Assembly: GCA_027924585.1 (NCBI GenBank)
Contig: BSBM01000372.1
Location: 11,831,501-11,895,500, forward strand
Direction of reading: 5' to 3'
DNA length: 64,000 nucleotides
From: Larix kaempferi
Taxonomy: Eukaryota > Streptophyta > Pinopsida > Pinales > Pinaceae
Under the pieces are notes generated by a model. The model was given only the letters and a program-made list of their open reading frames with translations. It was not told where the DNA came from and made no database searches. Below are positions 42,081 to 54,622 of this stretch, in pieces; the stretch's first letter is position 1, and every line of letters starts with the position of its first letter. Both the position numbers and the translations under genes were made by a program.

Positions 42081-42460
42081 CACTTGCTTTTCTCTTGTTT
42101 TTCTTTTTTATTCTTTCCCTAGTGCATGAGTGAGGCGGGAATAAGGGGTTAAGTAGAAGGAGACAGATTAGCTCGTGAATGGGCTTAATGATTTATACAA
42201 CTTTATTTTATTTTTTATAAGAAATATATAAAATCAAAGTTTCCCTATAAAGTATAATATTTCATTTTTTCAATAACTTATTTTTCTTTATAAAACATTT
42301 TTTTAAATAACATTTTTTTACTTTATAAAGCAAGTGTCATGACACTGGCCATTCTCGTAATTGTTTCAATTACATGAAACAAATAAAAACTAATATTCAA
42401 TCCATGTTGTTTAATTTTTTTTGTTAAATTTTAATTTAGATTTTATTATTTCAACCATAA
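42081..42460. other. Intergenic, no gene recognised
   Basis: AT-rich sequence between the hAT element and the 118-bp array; homopolymer T and A runs, no frame of interest. Confidence 0.6.
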
Positions 42461-42935
42461 CAATTTTAACATAAAAAACTTTTAAAGCTAAGTTGCCTTG
42501 GAGAAAGAAAAAAGATAAGAAAGAGGCCATTCCCTTACTCGTAACTTTATATCTCGACCATACTTATATTTTAGTTGACAATTTTAACATAAAAAACATA
42601 TAAAGTTAAGTTGCCTTGAAGAAAACAGAAATAATAATAAAAACCATTCCCTTACTCGTTACTTTAGATCTCGGCCACACTTATATTTTAGTTGAAAATT
42701 TTAATATAAAAAACATATAAAGTTAAGTTGCCTTGGAGAAATAAAAAAGAATAAAAAAGAGGCCATTCCCTTACTTGTTACATTAGATCTCGACCACACT
42801 TATATTTTAGTTTACAATTTGAACATAAAATACATATAAAGTTAAGTCCCTTAGAGAAAGCAAAAATAATAAAAAAGAAACCATTCTCTTACCCATTACT
42901 TTAGATCTTGACCACATTTATATTTTAGTTGAGAT
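42461..42935. repeat. 118-bp tandem repeat, four copies
   Basis: Copies begin at about 42461, 42579, 42697 and 42815. Shared landmarks are TTTTAACATAAAAAACAT, AAGTTAAGTTGCCTTGGAG, CCATTCCCTTACTCGTTAC and CTTATATTTTAGTTGA. The copies are roughly 85-90% alike by eye. Confidence 0.9.
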
Positions 42936-43440
42936 TTCTAAAAGGTTTATTAAATTTTATTAATAGTAACTTTATGAGATAGTAAAAAATATAAGCGATT
43001 ATATTTTGTGATACAAGAGATTCATTGTGGTTTGTTATTTAACTAGCTTGTGATTTTAAATATATTTTAATGACATATTTGCCTTCTAGTAAATGCCCTG
43101 AAGCAAGTTAATTGTAAGGCAAGGCCCTCGAAGAAAGTCAATTGTAAGGCAAGCCCCACCTTTCATATTTGGAAATGTACTACCCATCGACCACTTGATT
43201 GCAGCTACCTCTTGATAAAAAGGCGATGGTGAGTCCCAAGAGTGTAGTTCACCTGCATCCAAATAAGGAATAATCGTTCAAGGCTGCTTGGGAAAAGAAG
43301 TGTATGTCTATGCATTCGATCCGATAACTACACATGAATTCTATTCCCTCTTTTGCCTACTTTAACTAAGTAAAGTGGCAACAATATCAAACAATTCTGA
43401 AAGAAAATCAAATGAATAGGCATCAAGCAAATAACATCTT
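42936..43440. other. Intergenic, no gene recognised
   Basis: Contains a small direct repeat, AAGTTAATTGTAAGGCAAG at about 43096 and a variant at 43136. No coding evidence. Confidence 0.55.
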
Positions 43441-43660
43441 CCCACGTGGCAGACACAGAAAAGATCGCATGAAAGACCAGGGTCGTCCGATATATAACAA
43501 CCAGCACATCCTTTAAATGGTGAAGTCTCTAGAGCGTCCTAAAAGCCAAGAAATAAAGGCAAATTACAAATAGCGAAGAGAAAAGGGGAGAATGGCTACT
43601 CTCTCTGGGTTCACACTCCATGTTGACTCGAAATGGACACCTATGCTTCCAGTAATGTAA
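43441..43660 (+). promoter_or_regulatory. Possible orphan promoter with short 5' coding start
   Basis: CCCACGTGGC (G-box, 43442-43451) is followed by TATATAAC (TATA box, 43491-43498) and, about 95 bases on, by GAGAATGGCT. The ATG (43592) has a good plant start context, and the frame reads MATLSGFTLHVDSKWTPMLP before an early TAA. CCA|GTAATG could serve as a weak splice donor. No downstream exon was recognised, so this may be a broken gene start or coincidence. Confidence 0.25.
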
Positions 43661-44674
43661 TTTCGACATCAGTATTCGTCAAGGGTGGTCAATTCCCCAT
43701 TGGATGAACCATGCATGAACCACCTTAAATGAAAAATATTTCTTCTTTTTCTTTTCGGATCACATTGATCTTTTTATCAAGAAATTCATCCAAAGGTATC
43801 AACTTATGATCCATGAATCACCTCTCTGTCGAAGACTTTTTGAACACTTTAAGCGGTTTCATAACGAATATTCCAGCCATCCAACTTTTTCATCTCACGA
43901 CAATCTTAATGATCGGGTTCACACTGCCAATGGCCAATGCACTAAGCCCAAAGTGGCCTATCTACTCCCATAAAATAGTGTATTATTTTTGGGACAACTA
44001 CCTAAGGGGCCTATCTATTCCCAATCTTGCAGAGAATTGTAGGTTCCAAATTTAAGTCCCATATCAAAGCACTCTTAAACCCAATATGTATTTGCCATAA
44101 TCAAATAAATTTTCAATCCTTTGGACAGAGACTCCTTAGAATAAAAACCAATCATTTCTTGAGTGCTCTCGATGTCATCCATTCCATATCATATGGAAGT
44201 AGTTGTGGCTACCAATGATCAACAAGTGCAGTTTTCCCACTGATCTACGCCTCCTTTTCATTTGTAATAGTTATGACTTCCCCCTCTCTCATTCAGCACT
44301 TGGAAATTCAACAGTAGACACTGTCGCCTGTAGAGAAATCGATGCACATGAAAATCAAGAGCAATGGAGCTTCTTCTCATACCTGTAATACTATGGGATG
44401 TTCATTGCAAAATATAGTTGAAGACCAAAGTAGCGATAATTCAGGAAGCATATTAAACCAAGTACACCACATGCTTAGTTCTATTCAAGCGTGCTTAAAA
44501 TTCAAATCACCACCGTGTGTAAGTAAGGGTCGACGCCATAAATACTAGACCAACGAGATGAATCAACAGCCTAATTCTTAAGCCTCCGATGAGTAAACAA
44601 GGAAAGAATTTTTTACATGGGGATAAATGAGTGCATATTTTACTGTTAAAACTTCCAATAAGATAATGAATGTG
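43661..44674. other. Intergenic, no gene recognised
   Basis: Several overlapping short plus-strand frames (43813-44055, 44027-44218, 44203-44388, 44342-44548) show no domain, repeat or codon bias. Read as unrelated chance openings. Confidence 0.5.
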
Positions 44675-44845
44675 GTCGGCCTACTAACTGCTAAGTTTAT
44701 GATATGTGTCATCTTACTAATCGCTAAGTCTTTGAGATGGGTCGGTGTACTAACTTCTAAGTCTCCGAGACAAGATGGATCATATTATTAACTGATAAGT
44801 CTCAGAGATGGATCAGCGTACTAATTGCTAAGTTTTCGATAAAGG
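44675..44845. repeat. 33-37-bp tandem repeat, five copies
   Basis: TACTAACTGCTAAGTCTCCGAGATGGGTCGG-like units (written here over 20 only as a consensus idea; core ACTAACTGCTAAGTCT) place CTAAG or GATAAG at 44691, 44724, 44757, 44794 and 44828. Confidence 0.75.
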
Positions 44846-47800
44846 GTCGCTGCTGCCTTTAACCTTTTATCACTTGGATTCCCAAGCACTGGTACAACCT
44901 TGGTTGCTTGAAGGATCTCAAATTTATCCTGATCGGAGCTTGTTCAAACTTGTTATAGTGTCTTCCTCCCTTTCTCAAGTTGCCTACTTCCACCTTCGTC
45001 GAATATTAGATGCTCTTCCTTCAAAGTGATTTCATTGTGATCCTTCATGGCCTTCACAAACTTAATCTTTTTGGCAAGAATTATGTATGTTATCTAGTTG
45101 TAGCGAGAGGTTCTCTACATTGGACAACTTTGGAGCATTCAACGTTTATCACTATTTTGCTATTAATGTATACAAGAACTTCATGTTGATGCGAATAATC
45201 AATTGCTATTGGTTTCTTCATTCCCTGGGCATCCTTGCGGAGGATTTGGTCTACATTGCACATCTTTCTCTAACATTTTAAAATCGATTCTATAGATAGA
45301 TTCGTTTGTTGATTCACATGATAAAGGAAGTTCCTTGACATGTATGTTATGTCCTGTCCAAGGATCTCTTACTGTGGCAGTATTTTTTACAGTAGAGGGT
45401 TTTTCCTTTTCTTTATCCCTTTTAACATTTTTTCCTTTTCTTTATCCCTTTTAACATTTCTTAGAGTCGGGACAAAACTCCTCCTTGGTTGCCAATCCTT
45501 CTTGCAACTTTTCCATGGTATTTTTGTGCCATGCTTTCCTTATCATGAGTCACTAGTGAAATCTAACCCTGCAATTTAGGTATTTTCTTCATTAATGTAG
45601 TGAGGAAATCCTCCACTATATGTTTGGCCTAAATTGTAGGTCTTTATTGATATTATACCCTGTGGTCACTGCAAAAAAAACTAAACTCTAGATTCTTGTC
45701 CTAAATATTCTAATTTAAGGTATGCAACTCTTCGAGTTTCTCTTTTCAAGGATTTATCCATGGTAGTGCTGCTACAACTCCTTCAGGTCAAGAAGTCAAT
45801 GATTTGATAACAATATCATACATAATGGATCAGTCTAAGGCTGACTTTTTCACCAATACGGCTTCCAAGTTATATTTATTTGTTTTTTCTAGTTTCGTTT
45901 CATTTATCTTGTGTGATTAGTTGAGACTTTGCATTAGCATCTTAATGCTATTGTTTATCGAACTAGATTTGTAGTGCAAGAAAAAAACAATCTTCTCACA
46001 AACCTAAAAATTAGCTTGAAAACCAAATAACGCAAAACCATAAACAAATAGAGGGCTTGGTTAATACTTTATGAATTCAAAAAATGCAAATTACAAAGGG
46101 TTCCTCCTGTGTCAGAAACTCTATAACTATAGGATGATTGCATCATTCTCTCTATGTTTGAAACTCTTGTCCTCCCAAAGCAATTGAACCAAGCCATATT
46201 TAATCATGTCTTTTATATCTTCTCAATAGTGTTTAGGTCAAAACATTAGAATGATTACTTGATTTTGGGGAATATCGTACCATTTCCCAAGAAGGACCAA
46301 TGTTCTCTTTGTACAATACCTTGGATTAATTTTCATTTTAGATTTTGCATTTCCTCACTTGGATGAGAATCCCCAGTTCAGATTACAATAGATAACAACT
46401 CTCATAGAGGCATTGATCTATTCATGGCTACTAGCTTGTAGCTTTTCTTCCTTCAACAACTCATTGGAAAAAGTATGGAAGTATGCACCAATATTTCCTT
46501 GTTGTCAAGACTCCAGTGGAATTCAAGCATTGCTCTGCATTTCCAATTGAACAAGGTCCAAAATATTGCGTGGCTTTGGTTCAATACTCAACATTGATTC
46601 AACGTTGCAAACCTTTGGTTGGTAGTTACAAATATTTAAAAGAATTCATGGAATTTCAAGCATTAATCCTCAACAGGAAACTCATCTCTTCCAGTTGAAA
46701 ACAATCGTAGTTGAATTACTTGATTTCCTTTTTCCAAGTCCACTGGGCTCCATCTCTTGGTCAATCTATTGGGTTGATTGATCACTCAACAATTTCATTT
46801 TGCTTCAAGATGACCGATTTTTCTAACTGAGGAAACTGAATCTCTTTCCAATTGGAATGATTTGCTCAACTGATCGGTTTGTGACATTGAGATATTCGAA
46901 TCCCTGTGCAAGTTGATTCCCCCTTGGAAACTCAAATCTATCTTTGGCACTGAGTCTATCCTATCTCTCAAAAATCACTTCCATCTTTCGACTGAGTCAA
47001 AACAACTTTTTCAAAAACTAAATTTTGCTTAGTCTATGTGGCATCAATGTTGTGTGGCTTGATCCACGAGTGTGGAACATTGTTGCTCAACGACTTCTCT
47101 TCTTATTGCAAGCATCCACTGTTGTCACACAACTTCTCCACTACACAGTTTTTTACCATTGGACATTGGTCATCATCTATTAAGAGTTTTTATCCACCAC
47201 ACTTGTGGGTGTTTTGTTGATGTTATTCACTTGGGAAATCGAATTCATATTACTGAGTCCATTTCCCTTCTCGGCATAACGACTTCATTTTCTAACTTGT
47301 TTTTCTTGAAGGAATTTTGAGCTCATCTGCTTAGTTGATTTCCTCATTGGAATCAATTTCTCTAATCTAAGTAATTTGACCCTTAGTTGATGCCTCTCTT
47401 CCAATGAGTTTCTCCAAGACTCCCCTTGAATCTTCTTTCCACTACCAAAAATACAGAAACCAAATTCTTCAATCTAGGAATCATTCTCGTCGTCTAAACA
47501 CCGAACTCTTCCACGATTCTCTCAGTTATGAGTCCTTCCTCACATCAAGACTCAAGAATCCATTTTTTCGTTTTCCATTACAATTCGATTTCCTTAACCG
47601 GTCCTTGATCTCTATCCAAGATTGATAAGAGACTTAATGCAAGAAGTTGTTTTCATCCTTCCTTCTTGGACACTTTGTGATACTATTCCCATCGATGTAT
47701 AGAAGAGTCTTATGGGCCAATGTGTGGCATTTGGTGAGTTGGGTTTTCTTTCTGTGTGACCACGACCTCGAGGGTTCAACCTCCAATTTTGGCAATATTC

Positions 47801-47959
47801 TCTGGAATGGGTTTCCAAAGAATATGATTGGCTTACGTGCTTAGTTGCATGTACACATTAGATTCCCATTGGTATAAATTAAATTTTGAGTAAAAATTTA
47901 TGCATGGGCACCTATGGCAGGGAATTTGCTGCAACGCAACTTTTTCTTGTTATATATAA
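44846..47959. other. Intergenic, no gene recognised
   Basis: About 3.1 kb with only short open frames. A 30-bp tandem duplication TTTCCTTTTCTTTATCCC lies at 45407-45461. The composition is richer in CTT and TTC on this strand than elsewhere, which may reflect an old element on the minus strand, but I found no domain. Confidence 0.5.
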
Positions 47960-48976
47960 AAAAAAAAGTGAAAGAAAAGGGAATTTATAGAGATCTTTAC
48001 ATACAAGAAGAATGAAACATAATCATAATTTAGTTTATAACTTTTCACAAAACATGCTATATACATGATGAGCATATGGTTCAACCTCAATCCCATAACA
48101 TCTTAACCTCATAATTGCAACATGTCATTCAATATTTATGTTAATTACATTATATAAAATTACATCAGAATCCTTATTTAATAGTAAGATACAGAATGCT
48201 TGATCACATTCAAGTTGATCTCTGCTTTGCAAGCCTTTATTAACATCCCTGTAAGTTGTCATGTCCAAGTCATAATTTTCAAGTTGTAGTGTCTAGCCCA
48301 TCACAATCTTCATATTGCTAATTTATACTAGAAATTCCTTCCTACAAGCACTTTGCTGGAAACTCTGGCTCATTGTTATTATGGTAAACACTGACCTTTC
48401 TTTGACTAAATTGTTTTTGGAAATAATGTATTGGCAAAATTGTAAAACTAGAGTGACCTCTTCACGATTCACTGGAAAATGGCAAAATTAGAGTGACTTT
48501 TTAAAAAAATCATTGAGTTATAGTAAGGCAGTCACTTAAAACCAAAATGATATGAGTTATTATTTATATACATAGGATATTCATAAAGATAATTAAGTAT
48601 TTTTTTAAGTTGTTAGAATTTTTATTATTATTAAATTTAGAATAATTAATTTATAATTATTTTTCTTTTGACTTTTATTTCTATAAATATAAGAGATTTA
48701 ACTAATTGAGTGAAAAAATGTCCAAGCATAAAATTGAAATTTTAGTAGATTTGTTTTTGCTAAATAGGTCTTTCAAATTTGAAGTGTATGGTGATTTGTA
48801 ATATGCATTCGGGTACATGAATATAATACTTGCAATATAGGTTAAGGATCTTGCTCATGTTCAATAATATTGAGGATGTGGTGAAATCCACGGCGATAAT
48901 ATTGAGGATGTGATTAAATCCATAACAAGAAAAAGCACAATATCAAGAAGACTTCATAAAGAAAAATTTTAGATAG

Positions 48977-50079
48977 CTTGGCAATGTATTTTTTTTTTTC
49001 CAAAGAAAAAGTCGTAATTTTATTTCAAAAAGATGAACAAAATTACATTCTGCACATGTAATAGGATCACAAAGATCCCTACATTGTCACATATTTATAT
49101 TCCCAGGATTATCATATCTATAGTCTACTATATGAAAATAAATCTATTAAACTGTAAACAATACATTTCCGTCAAGACGGCAGATCCCTATCTCCAGTGA
49201 AAGGGTGTCCTAGAGCCACCAGCCGATCCGCATCTCCCAGGATCCACCTCCACTATTGACATCGCTCCATCATGCAGCCGCTGACCTCCCCAGCAGCAAA
49301 GGCAGTCTTTAAGACAGATCTCCCTGCAGCTTGTAAGGAAAGGTAGCGACGAGAAAGGGAACAACGCCCATAATAGGCAGCAAACCCTGAAAACCAAGAG
49401 CAGAGCCAGCCCTCCATAGAAATCCGTCCCAGCCGAAATCCTCATCGAAGTATGCAGGAGATCTACGTCTGTGGACAAGCAGCAGGCTCGATAGACCTCC
49501 CAAACCAGCGAACCCAGATGAAGAAAAACTAGAGCAGACCACCGAGCCTCCACCGGATGAAGGAGCACCGCCTTGCAGGAAACCAAAAGGAGAACCCAAA
49601 ATGTTGCCAAAGAATCAGATAAAGAAGGAGAATAGGGCCACCGGAGCCGCCACCATCGCAGCCACCGACGAAAGAGCCCGCCGTCGAGGAATCTGCGCGC
49701 CCAGGAGCAGCCAGCATCTACCACCGTCGAGGAATCCGCAGGTCGAATTCGAAAGTAGCGGCCAGACTGGTAGAGCGTGTATATGGCGCGATCCCCGGAG
49801 CTGGTAGCCCATCTCTGCATTGACGGTTGAATGCCCATCTCTGCGTCCACGAATGACTCAGAATATGATCGCAAGATAGTCGTTCACGCCCTTCACATTC
49901 CAAGAACGAGTTTCAGATTCGGATATGGAGCTCCATTCACCAGTACTGTCTGGTTCTTTTTCCACATCAAAAGGTCATCCCGCAGAGAAGAACATACCAG
50001 CGCCGCCGCTCGAGGCCAGAAGCACTCTACCACGGACAGTGGATAGCTCTCCGCGCTCGAGCCCACTTGGCAATGTATT
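48977..50079 (-). mobile_element. GC-rich retrocopy with 14-bp target duplications and poly(A)
   Basis: CTTGGCAATGTATT at 48977-48990 recurs at 50066-50079. The insert (48991-50065) begins with nine T on the plus strand, the poly(A) tail of a minus-strand transcript, and AATAAA lies about 20-30 bases before that tail. Segment Y copy 2 has the uninterrupted site (ACTTGACAATGTTCAATATT, about 56451). The body is strongly GC-rich against an AT-rich background. The source transcript is not recognised; a non-autonomous LINE derivative is possible, given the tail TTGAAATAAAATTACGAC. Confidence 0.88.
49188..49874 (-). pseudogene. Unrecognised 228-codon frame in the GC-rich retrocopy
   Basis: An open frame without a clear family runs to the TAG near 49188, with ends such as GGSRTPFHWR. 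It includes a doubled FLDGG phrase from a short direct repeat (GATTCCTCGACGG, twice) and hydrophobic Leu/Trp/Cys-rich stretches. GC-rich DNA opens long frames by chance, and other minus-strand frames (49309-49599) are open over the same bases. I would not call it a protein gene; it may be the spliced copy of a transcript. Confidence 0.3.
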
Positions 50080-50350
50080 ATTTGAAGAACATATAAAAAA
50101 ATTAATAAAAAGAACAAAAACATTTTTGTAGGTATTCACCATTGTATTATAATTATACAAAATATTAAATAACATAGGTGTTAGTATACAATATATTATT
50201 CTGACCCATCCCACATTGCAAATAATAAAAATCAAAATCTTAGGGTGTTTAGTCTTCTTCCCAACCGACAAAAGAGTGGTTACATGAAGGATAATAAACC
50301 GAGATCATAAAATTTGGGAGTTTGATCTTTATGCCACATATAAAACATCT

Positions 50351-50800
50351 TTGGAATCAAGTTATCAATAAAGTATTCCCTAAAAATGGATTAAAATTTT
50401 AATTATTCATATTTTCACATCTAGAAACTAAGATGACTAGTCCAATTATTGAACTATCATGTTACCCTTTTTTCCAAAAAAAATAAGACAATAATAAAAG
50501 GGCTAAAGGACATGCATGTATAAAGAATCATCATGCTATTATTGATCTAACTTTCCATCCTTAGTGTTATTGTTGAGAATTGTAATGTTATTGTTGAGAA
50601 TTGTAATAGACAAAAAGCAATATCTTATTTGTTGTTTCTCTTGTTTTTAGAAAATCTTTCAAACATTGTGCCTAAATCCAAGCTATAGAAAAAAAAAGGA
50701 AGAAATTGGGATCTCTTCTAATCTCCATGATGGTGTGATTAGGCTCTACACAAAGGTTATTAATAATATCAAATGCAATAATGATAGTTAATGGACATTA
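50351..50800. other. Intergenic, no gene recognised
   Basis: AT-rich; a small repeat TTATTGTTGAGAATTGTAAT occurs twice near 50569-50606. No coding evidence. Confidence 0.55.
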
Positions 50801-51650
50801 ATTATAATATTTGGTGTTAAGCAAAGATGAGCCTTTATACCACCTTATTTGGTATCTATATCTATAGAATTGGATAATGTTTAGGAAAGGGATGCTAATG
50901 ATATTGTTCTCTTTGCAAAAACTTTTGAATATTTTTACAAACAACTCAAAGCTCTCTTACAATTCTATAAAAATCATGATTTTACCATCAATATCAATAA
51001 AACCAAAATTATGATAATCAAATTTAACAAAATAATTTATGTTTTGATTTTGTATGGTTGTGACACCTTGAAGAGGTGCATTCTTACGAGTACTTAGGTA
51101 ACAATTTCAATTCCCATTTGAACTAGAGCCACACTAGTGAGAAGAGAATCATTAGTGTTTGGAAAGTCTATTACAATATTAACAACAAATGTAGAAATTT
51201 TGAGCCTTAGGATTGGGATAAGAAGAAGAAAAAATGTTAGCACTTAGTTATCCTAGTTATTATTCAAAAGATGTGAACTTTGGACTTATAGCATCTCTTT
51301 TGAGACTTGAATAAAATTAAGCAAATTCAAAACACTTCATAACTTATAATTTTAAAATTAAATGCAATGCTTCTAACCCCATTCTCTTGATTGAAGTTAG
51401 ATGTACTTTTGTATAGCCTAAATCCATGATGGAATATTTGGACTATAAACACAAATTGCTCAAGTTGGACTAAGATAGGGTTTATGTTATTTCTAATAGT
51501 ATGATTAATAGTCACTGCAATATTTAAAGAGGTTGGGCTATAGATTCCATGGCTTGGGTAAACTACTGGAACATCAAAGAAAACAATTGAATTACTAATA
51601 TCGACAATCCTCAATTTTACACCCATGTGAAGTTTGAAGTTAACATTTAG
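50801..51650 (+). pseudogene. LINE reverse transcriptase fragment
   Basis: Frames around 50815-51010 read GVKQ, an FIPPYLVSISIELD block (family pattern GVKQGCPLSPTLFxLYIDEL), DANDIVLFAKTFEYFYKQL with DAND at 50891-50902 in place of YADD, and NHDFTININKTKIMII. These are RT motifs B to D of non-LTR retrotransposons. The catalytic double aspartate is changed (AND instead of ADD), and stops are frequent. Downstream text joins the Cys/His end shared with 31450-31960, so the LINE spans into segment X. Confidence 0.8.
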
Positions 51651-51654
51651 ATGA

Positions 51655-54622
51655 CAATGCAATCATTAATAAGAGGAAATTGAAATACTCAATATTGCAT
51701 AATTTGTCTAACCATAATTATTTTTCCAACCATGAGAGCTTTAAGAAAAAAACAAATATTTCTAAAATCAAGGTCAATGCTCATAACCTCCATAGTGAAA
51801 TTGATTGATGGACTATTCCAAAAGCACAATGAGAAAATATGTAAATTTGTGATATAAAGGAGATTGATGATGAACATCATTTCCTTTTGACTTGCCCTAC
51901 CTTTAATAATACAAGACATAACTTTACCTCGGTTTCATAACTTAATTACTCTTCAAAACCTCCTCCCATACAAAATCTTAATGACTTGGTACTTTCTTTT
52001 AATTATCGAAGGAAAATATCATGGGAAACCCCTCAACACAATTCCCCACATTTCACAGATTGTACCCAATGTAAACCCGTCGACACTAATTACAACGCCT
52101 AACCTAGTATAGACATAGAGTGAGGTGTGTAATAGAGGCAACCGACGTGAGTGATCAAACTCAAAACACTCATACTAGCCCACTAGGTTTCTTTGGTACT
52201 TTCATTTCCACCATGTTCAAATATAGAAATGACATCTTGAAAACTATGAAGTGAAATTCCTTTCATAGATAAACCTTATTTGTAGTCATTATCATTATAG
52301 ATATTTCTTTTAACTTCTTAGCATCTTTAATAAATATCTAAACAAATCAATAATTACTTTTAAAAAAACCATTATTTTAAATACATGTTAAAAAAAACTT
52401 TAAAAAATTATACAATGTTAACAAAATTAAAGAAAAATTATTTACTAATATATAGATTATTTTATTATATATGATTTTATTTCTACATAAAGTAAGGATA
52501 TATATATATATATATATATTGCTTTTCATATTCTTTATACATTTCCACCTTAGAATCCTATTCAATTTACTTGTGTGATCCATCAATTGGAATCAAAAGT
52601 CCTCCCATGAAGTAAGGAATATATCTCAATTTCTTGGTCCACTTTACCATTCATGTTAATGTTCATATTTCCTCACCCTGTCACCCACCTACATTCATAT
52701 TCATGCAATGAACGTTTTCCCACCACTTTCAATTTACCTTCCATATCAAGAAAGGTTTGGCCCCTGTATGCCATCTATTATCTTCACTTTGTTTCTCCAT
52801 ATGTTGACAAGAGAACAACCACTTACATTCATGTCAAACATTTGAGTTTCATCAAGAAATGGAGTCAAAAGGAAAACTTGATGGTCATGTTATGGAGACC
52901 TGCAATATGCTCTCTGCAACTTTGCTGTAAAAGATTGCTAGCACAGTATGGAACCAGTTTGTTTGTCAGGATGGGAGAACAACTCCTCCCTACGAATGTA
53001 TTTTGAATTGGTTGTAATAAAGGAGTGGGAGGGAAGCCACTACATGATGTGGTTGGTGATGATAATGTTGGTTGGCTGGTTGAAATAGCTATTTAGCATC
53101 GTTGATTGAGTTTAAATGAAACAGTAACAGATTTTGTTAATTAACCTCTTGATTTAGGAATCACTTGTCCAGGAAATTTAGCAGTTTTAACTGCAAGTTC
53201 GTTCAGAGTGGGTGTATTCATAGATTGCGAGGTAAGCCCATAACTGATGCAGATATTGATATTAAAGCTCGTTGGGATAGCTACGTAGTCTTCCTTTTAG
53301 CACAACTTGGGTTGAGTGCAACGGTGACAGGTTTTTTAATTTTTCAGCAAACTGGCCATTTTTATTACAGGTTTGTTAAGAGGAAGACTTGATCTAGAGA
53401 TGTGGACTCTATCCTAGTGTAATGCTTTGCTTTAAAATCTGTAGATATTGGTGAAAGTAGAGTGAGATGCAGTCTATTCTGGGATGAAAGACAAAGTGAT
53501 TGAACAAAGCTATTGATCAGAGCTTCTAAGGCTGAAGATAACGAATCCAAAGGAGTCAGAGTAATGGATTCAGATGCCCTGGAAAACTATCTCGCTCAGA
53601 TGGGAGAACAGATCATTGAAGGCTTAGGCTACTTCCTTTATAGTGTCGAGGTTCACAGAAGTATTAATCAACCTTGTACTAACTTTCTGGTTCAGAGTGG
53701 ATGGTTTCTCTAGCTCTCTAGTAGCAAGAAGGACAATAACAGATTATGTTGTGAATAGTAGAGGAAGTGGATTTGATGCCAGTAAGTTTCTAACCAAAGA
53801 TCTGGTCAATTATAATGTTAACCACCCCCTGATTGCCATATGTGTTGAACTTAAAGAGGTACTCTTCTAAGCCCCAGAACCTTATAGTTTATAGTCAGTT
53901 GTGTCAACTTGATTTGCTCTATTGGTTGGGCTATGATTATTGAATATGAAGAGGATTTGTGACAATAACAACCATTGGTATGGTTTGGGCATGCACTGCT
54001 TGCATATTTATGTGGGTAGTGATAGTTTTGGAGATAGTGTTCAATGTATCAGGAAGCGCACTAGGAGCCTTGGATATAAGGGATTTTGGGAGATGGCTCT
54101 ATATTTTCTTGGTATTGGAAATAATAATTTATGTGAAGTATTTGAGAAGTCAAGAAGGCATATCGTAAATAGAAGTTATCTCAAAAAAGTTATGACTGTT
54201 TATCTTAATCAAAATCATTGTTATTTCCTCATTACAAAGATCTCTATATTTTACCTTTCTGATCAATCTGAACCATATCTGCTCTGGATGCTCTGTTAAG
54301 GACAAATATTACTAAGTTAGCAACAAGCTATTGTCTTGGGACTTTATTATGTTTGTGGTTATGATGGTCTAACTATTTCCTTGCATAGTTGGTGTTTCGT
54401 TCTGGTTTGGATTAACTGACTTGGTCAAATACTATGTTATCGTTAGAATTTGTTGACCTGATTAGATTAAAGAATTTTACAATTGAATCTGTGGGAGCTC
54501 ATTCAGAGTCTAGACTGAGATCATTATGATTATTTTGGAAAATGTGAATTTAAATATAGCACACATTGGGTCATTGTTTTTGTTTTGTTTTTCAATGTGG
54601 GGTTGTTTTGATTGAATGAACT
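51655..54622 (+). repeat. Segment X, copy 2 (duplicate of 31440-35635)
   Basis: Matches copy 1 in order, including CTCATAACCTCCATAGTGAA (51779), GAAACAGTAACAGATT (53117), TGATCTAGAGATGTGGACT (53390) and CATATCTGCTCTGGATGCTC (54274). It lacks the tandemly repeated 34100-35150 block and has one instead of two 84-bp units. A (TA)n run lies at 52498-52520. Confidence 0.78.

Larger units (their letters stand above)
47960..50350. repeat. Segment Y, copy 1 (duplicate of 55620-56720), with an insertion
   Basis: Shared landmarks with copy 2: CTTTACATACAAGAAGAATGA (47995 and 55658), ATAACATCTTAAC, TGCAAGTC-like and GGAAATAATG blocks, and TAGGTGTTAGT...ATATATTATT (50178 and 56561). The 1.09-kb retrocopy at 48991-50065 interrupts this copy only. 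Confidence 0.8.

Noticed and set aside
43813-44548. Multi-exon host gene made of four successive short frames
   Set aside because: No consistent splice sites, no similarity between the parts and any family, and AT-rich composition like the spacers.
45000-47830. Protein-coding region suggested by several plus-strand frames of 60-80 codons
   Set aside because: Frames are unrelated, overlap, and have no motif; likely decayed repeat DNA.
49188-49874. 228-codon frame as a genuine protein gene
   Set aside because: It is inside a retrocopy, in GC-rich DNA with other frames open over the same bases, and shows no known domain; kept only as a low-confidence pseudogene.
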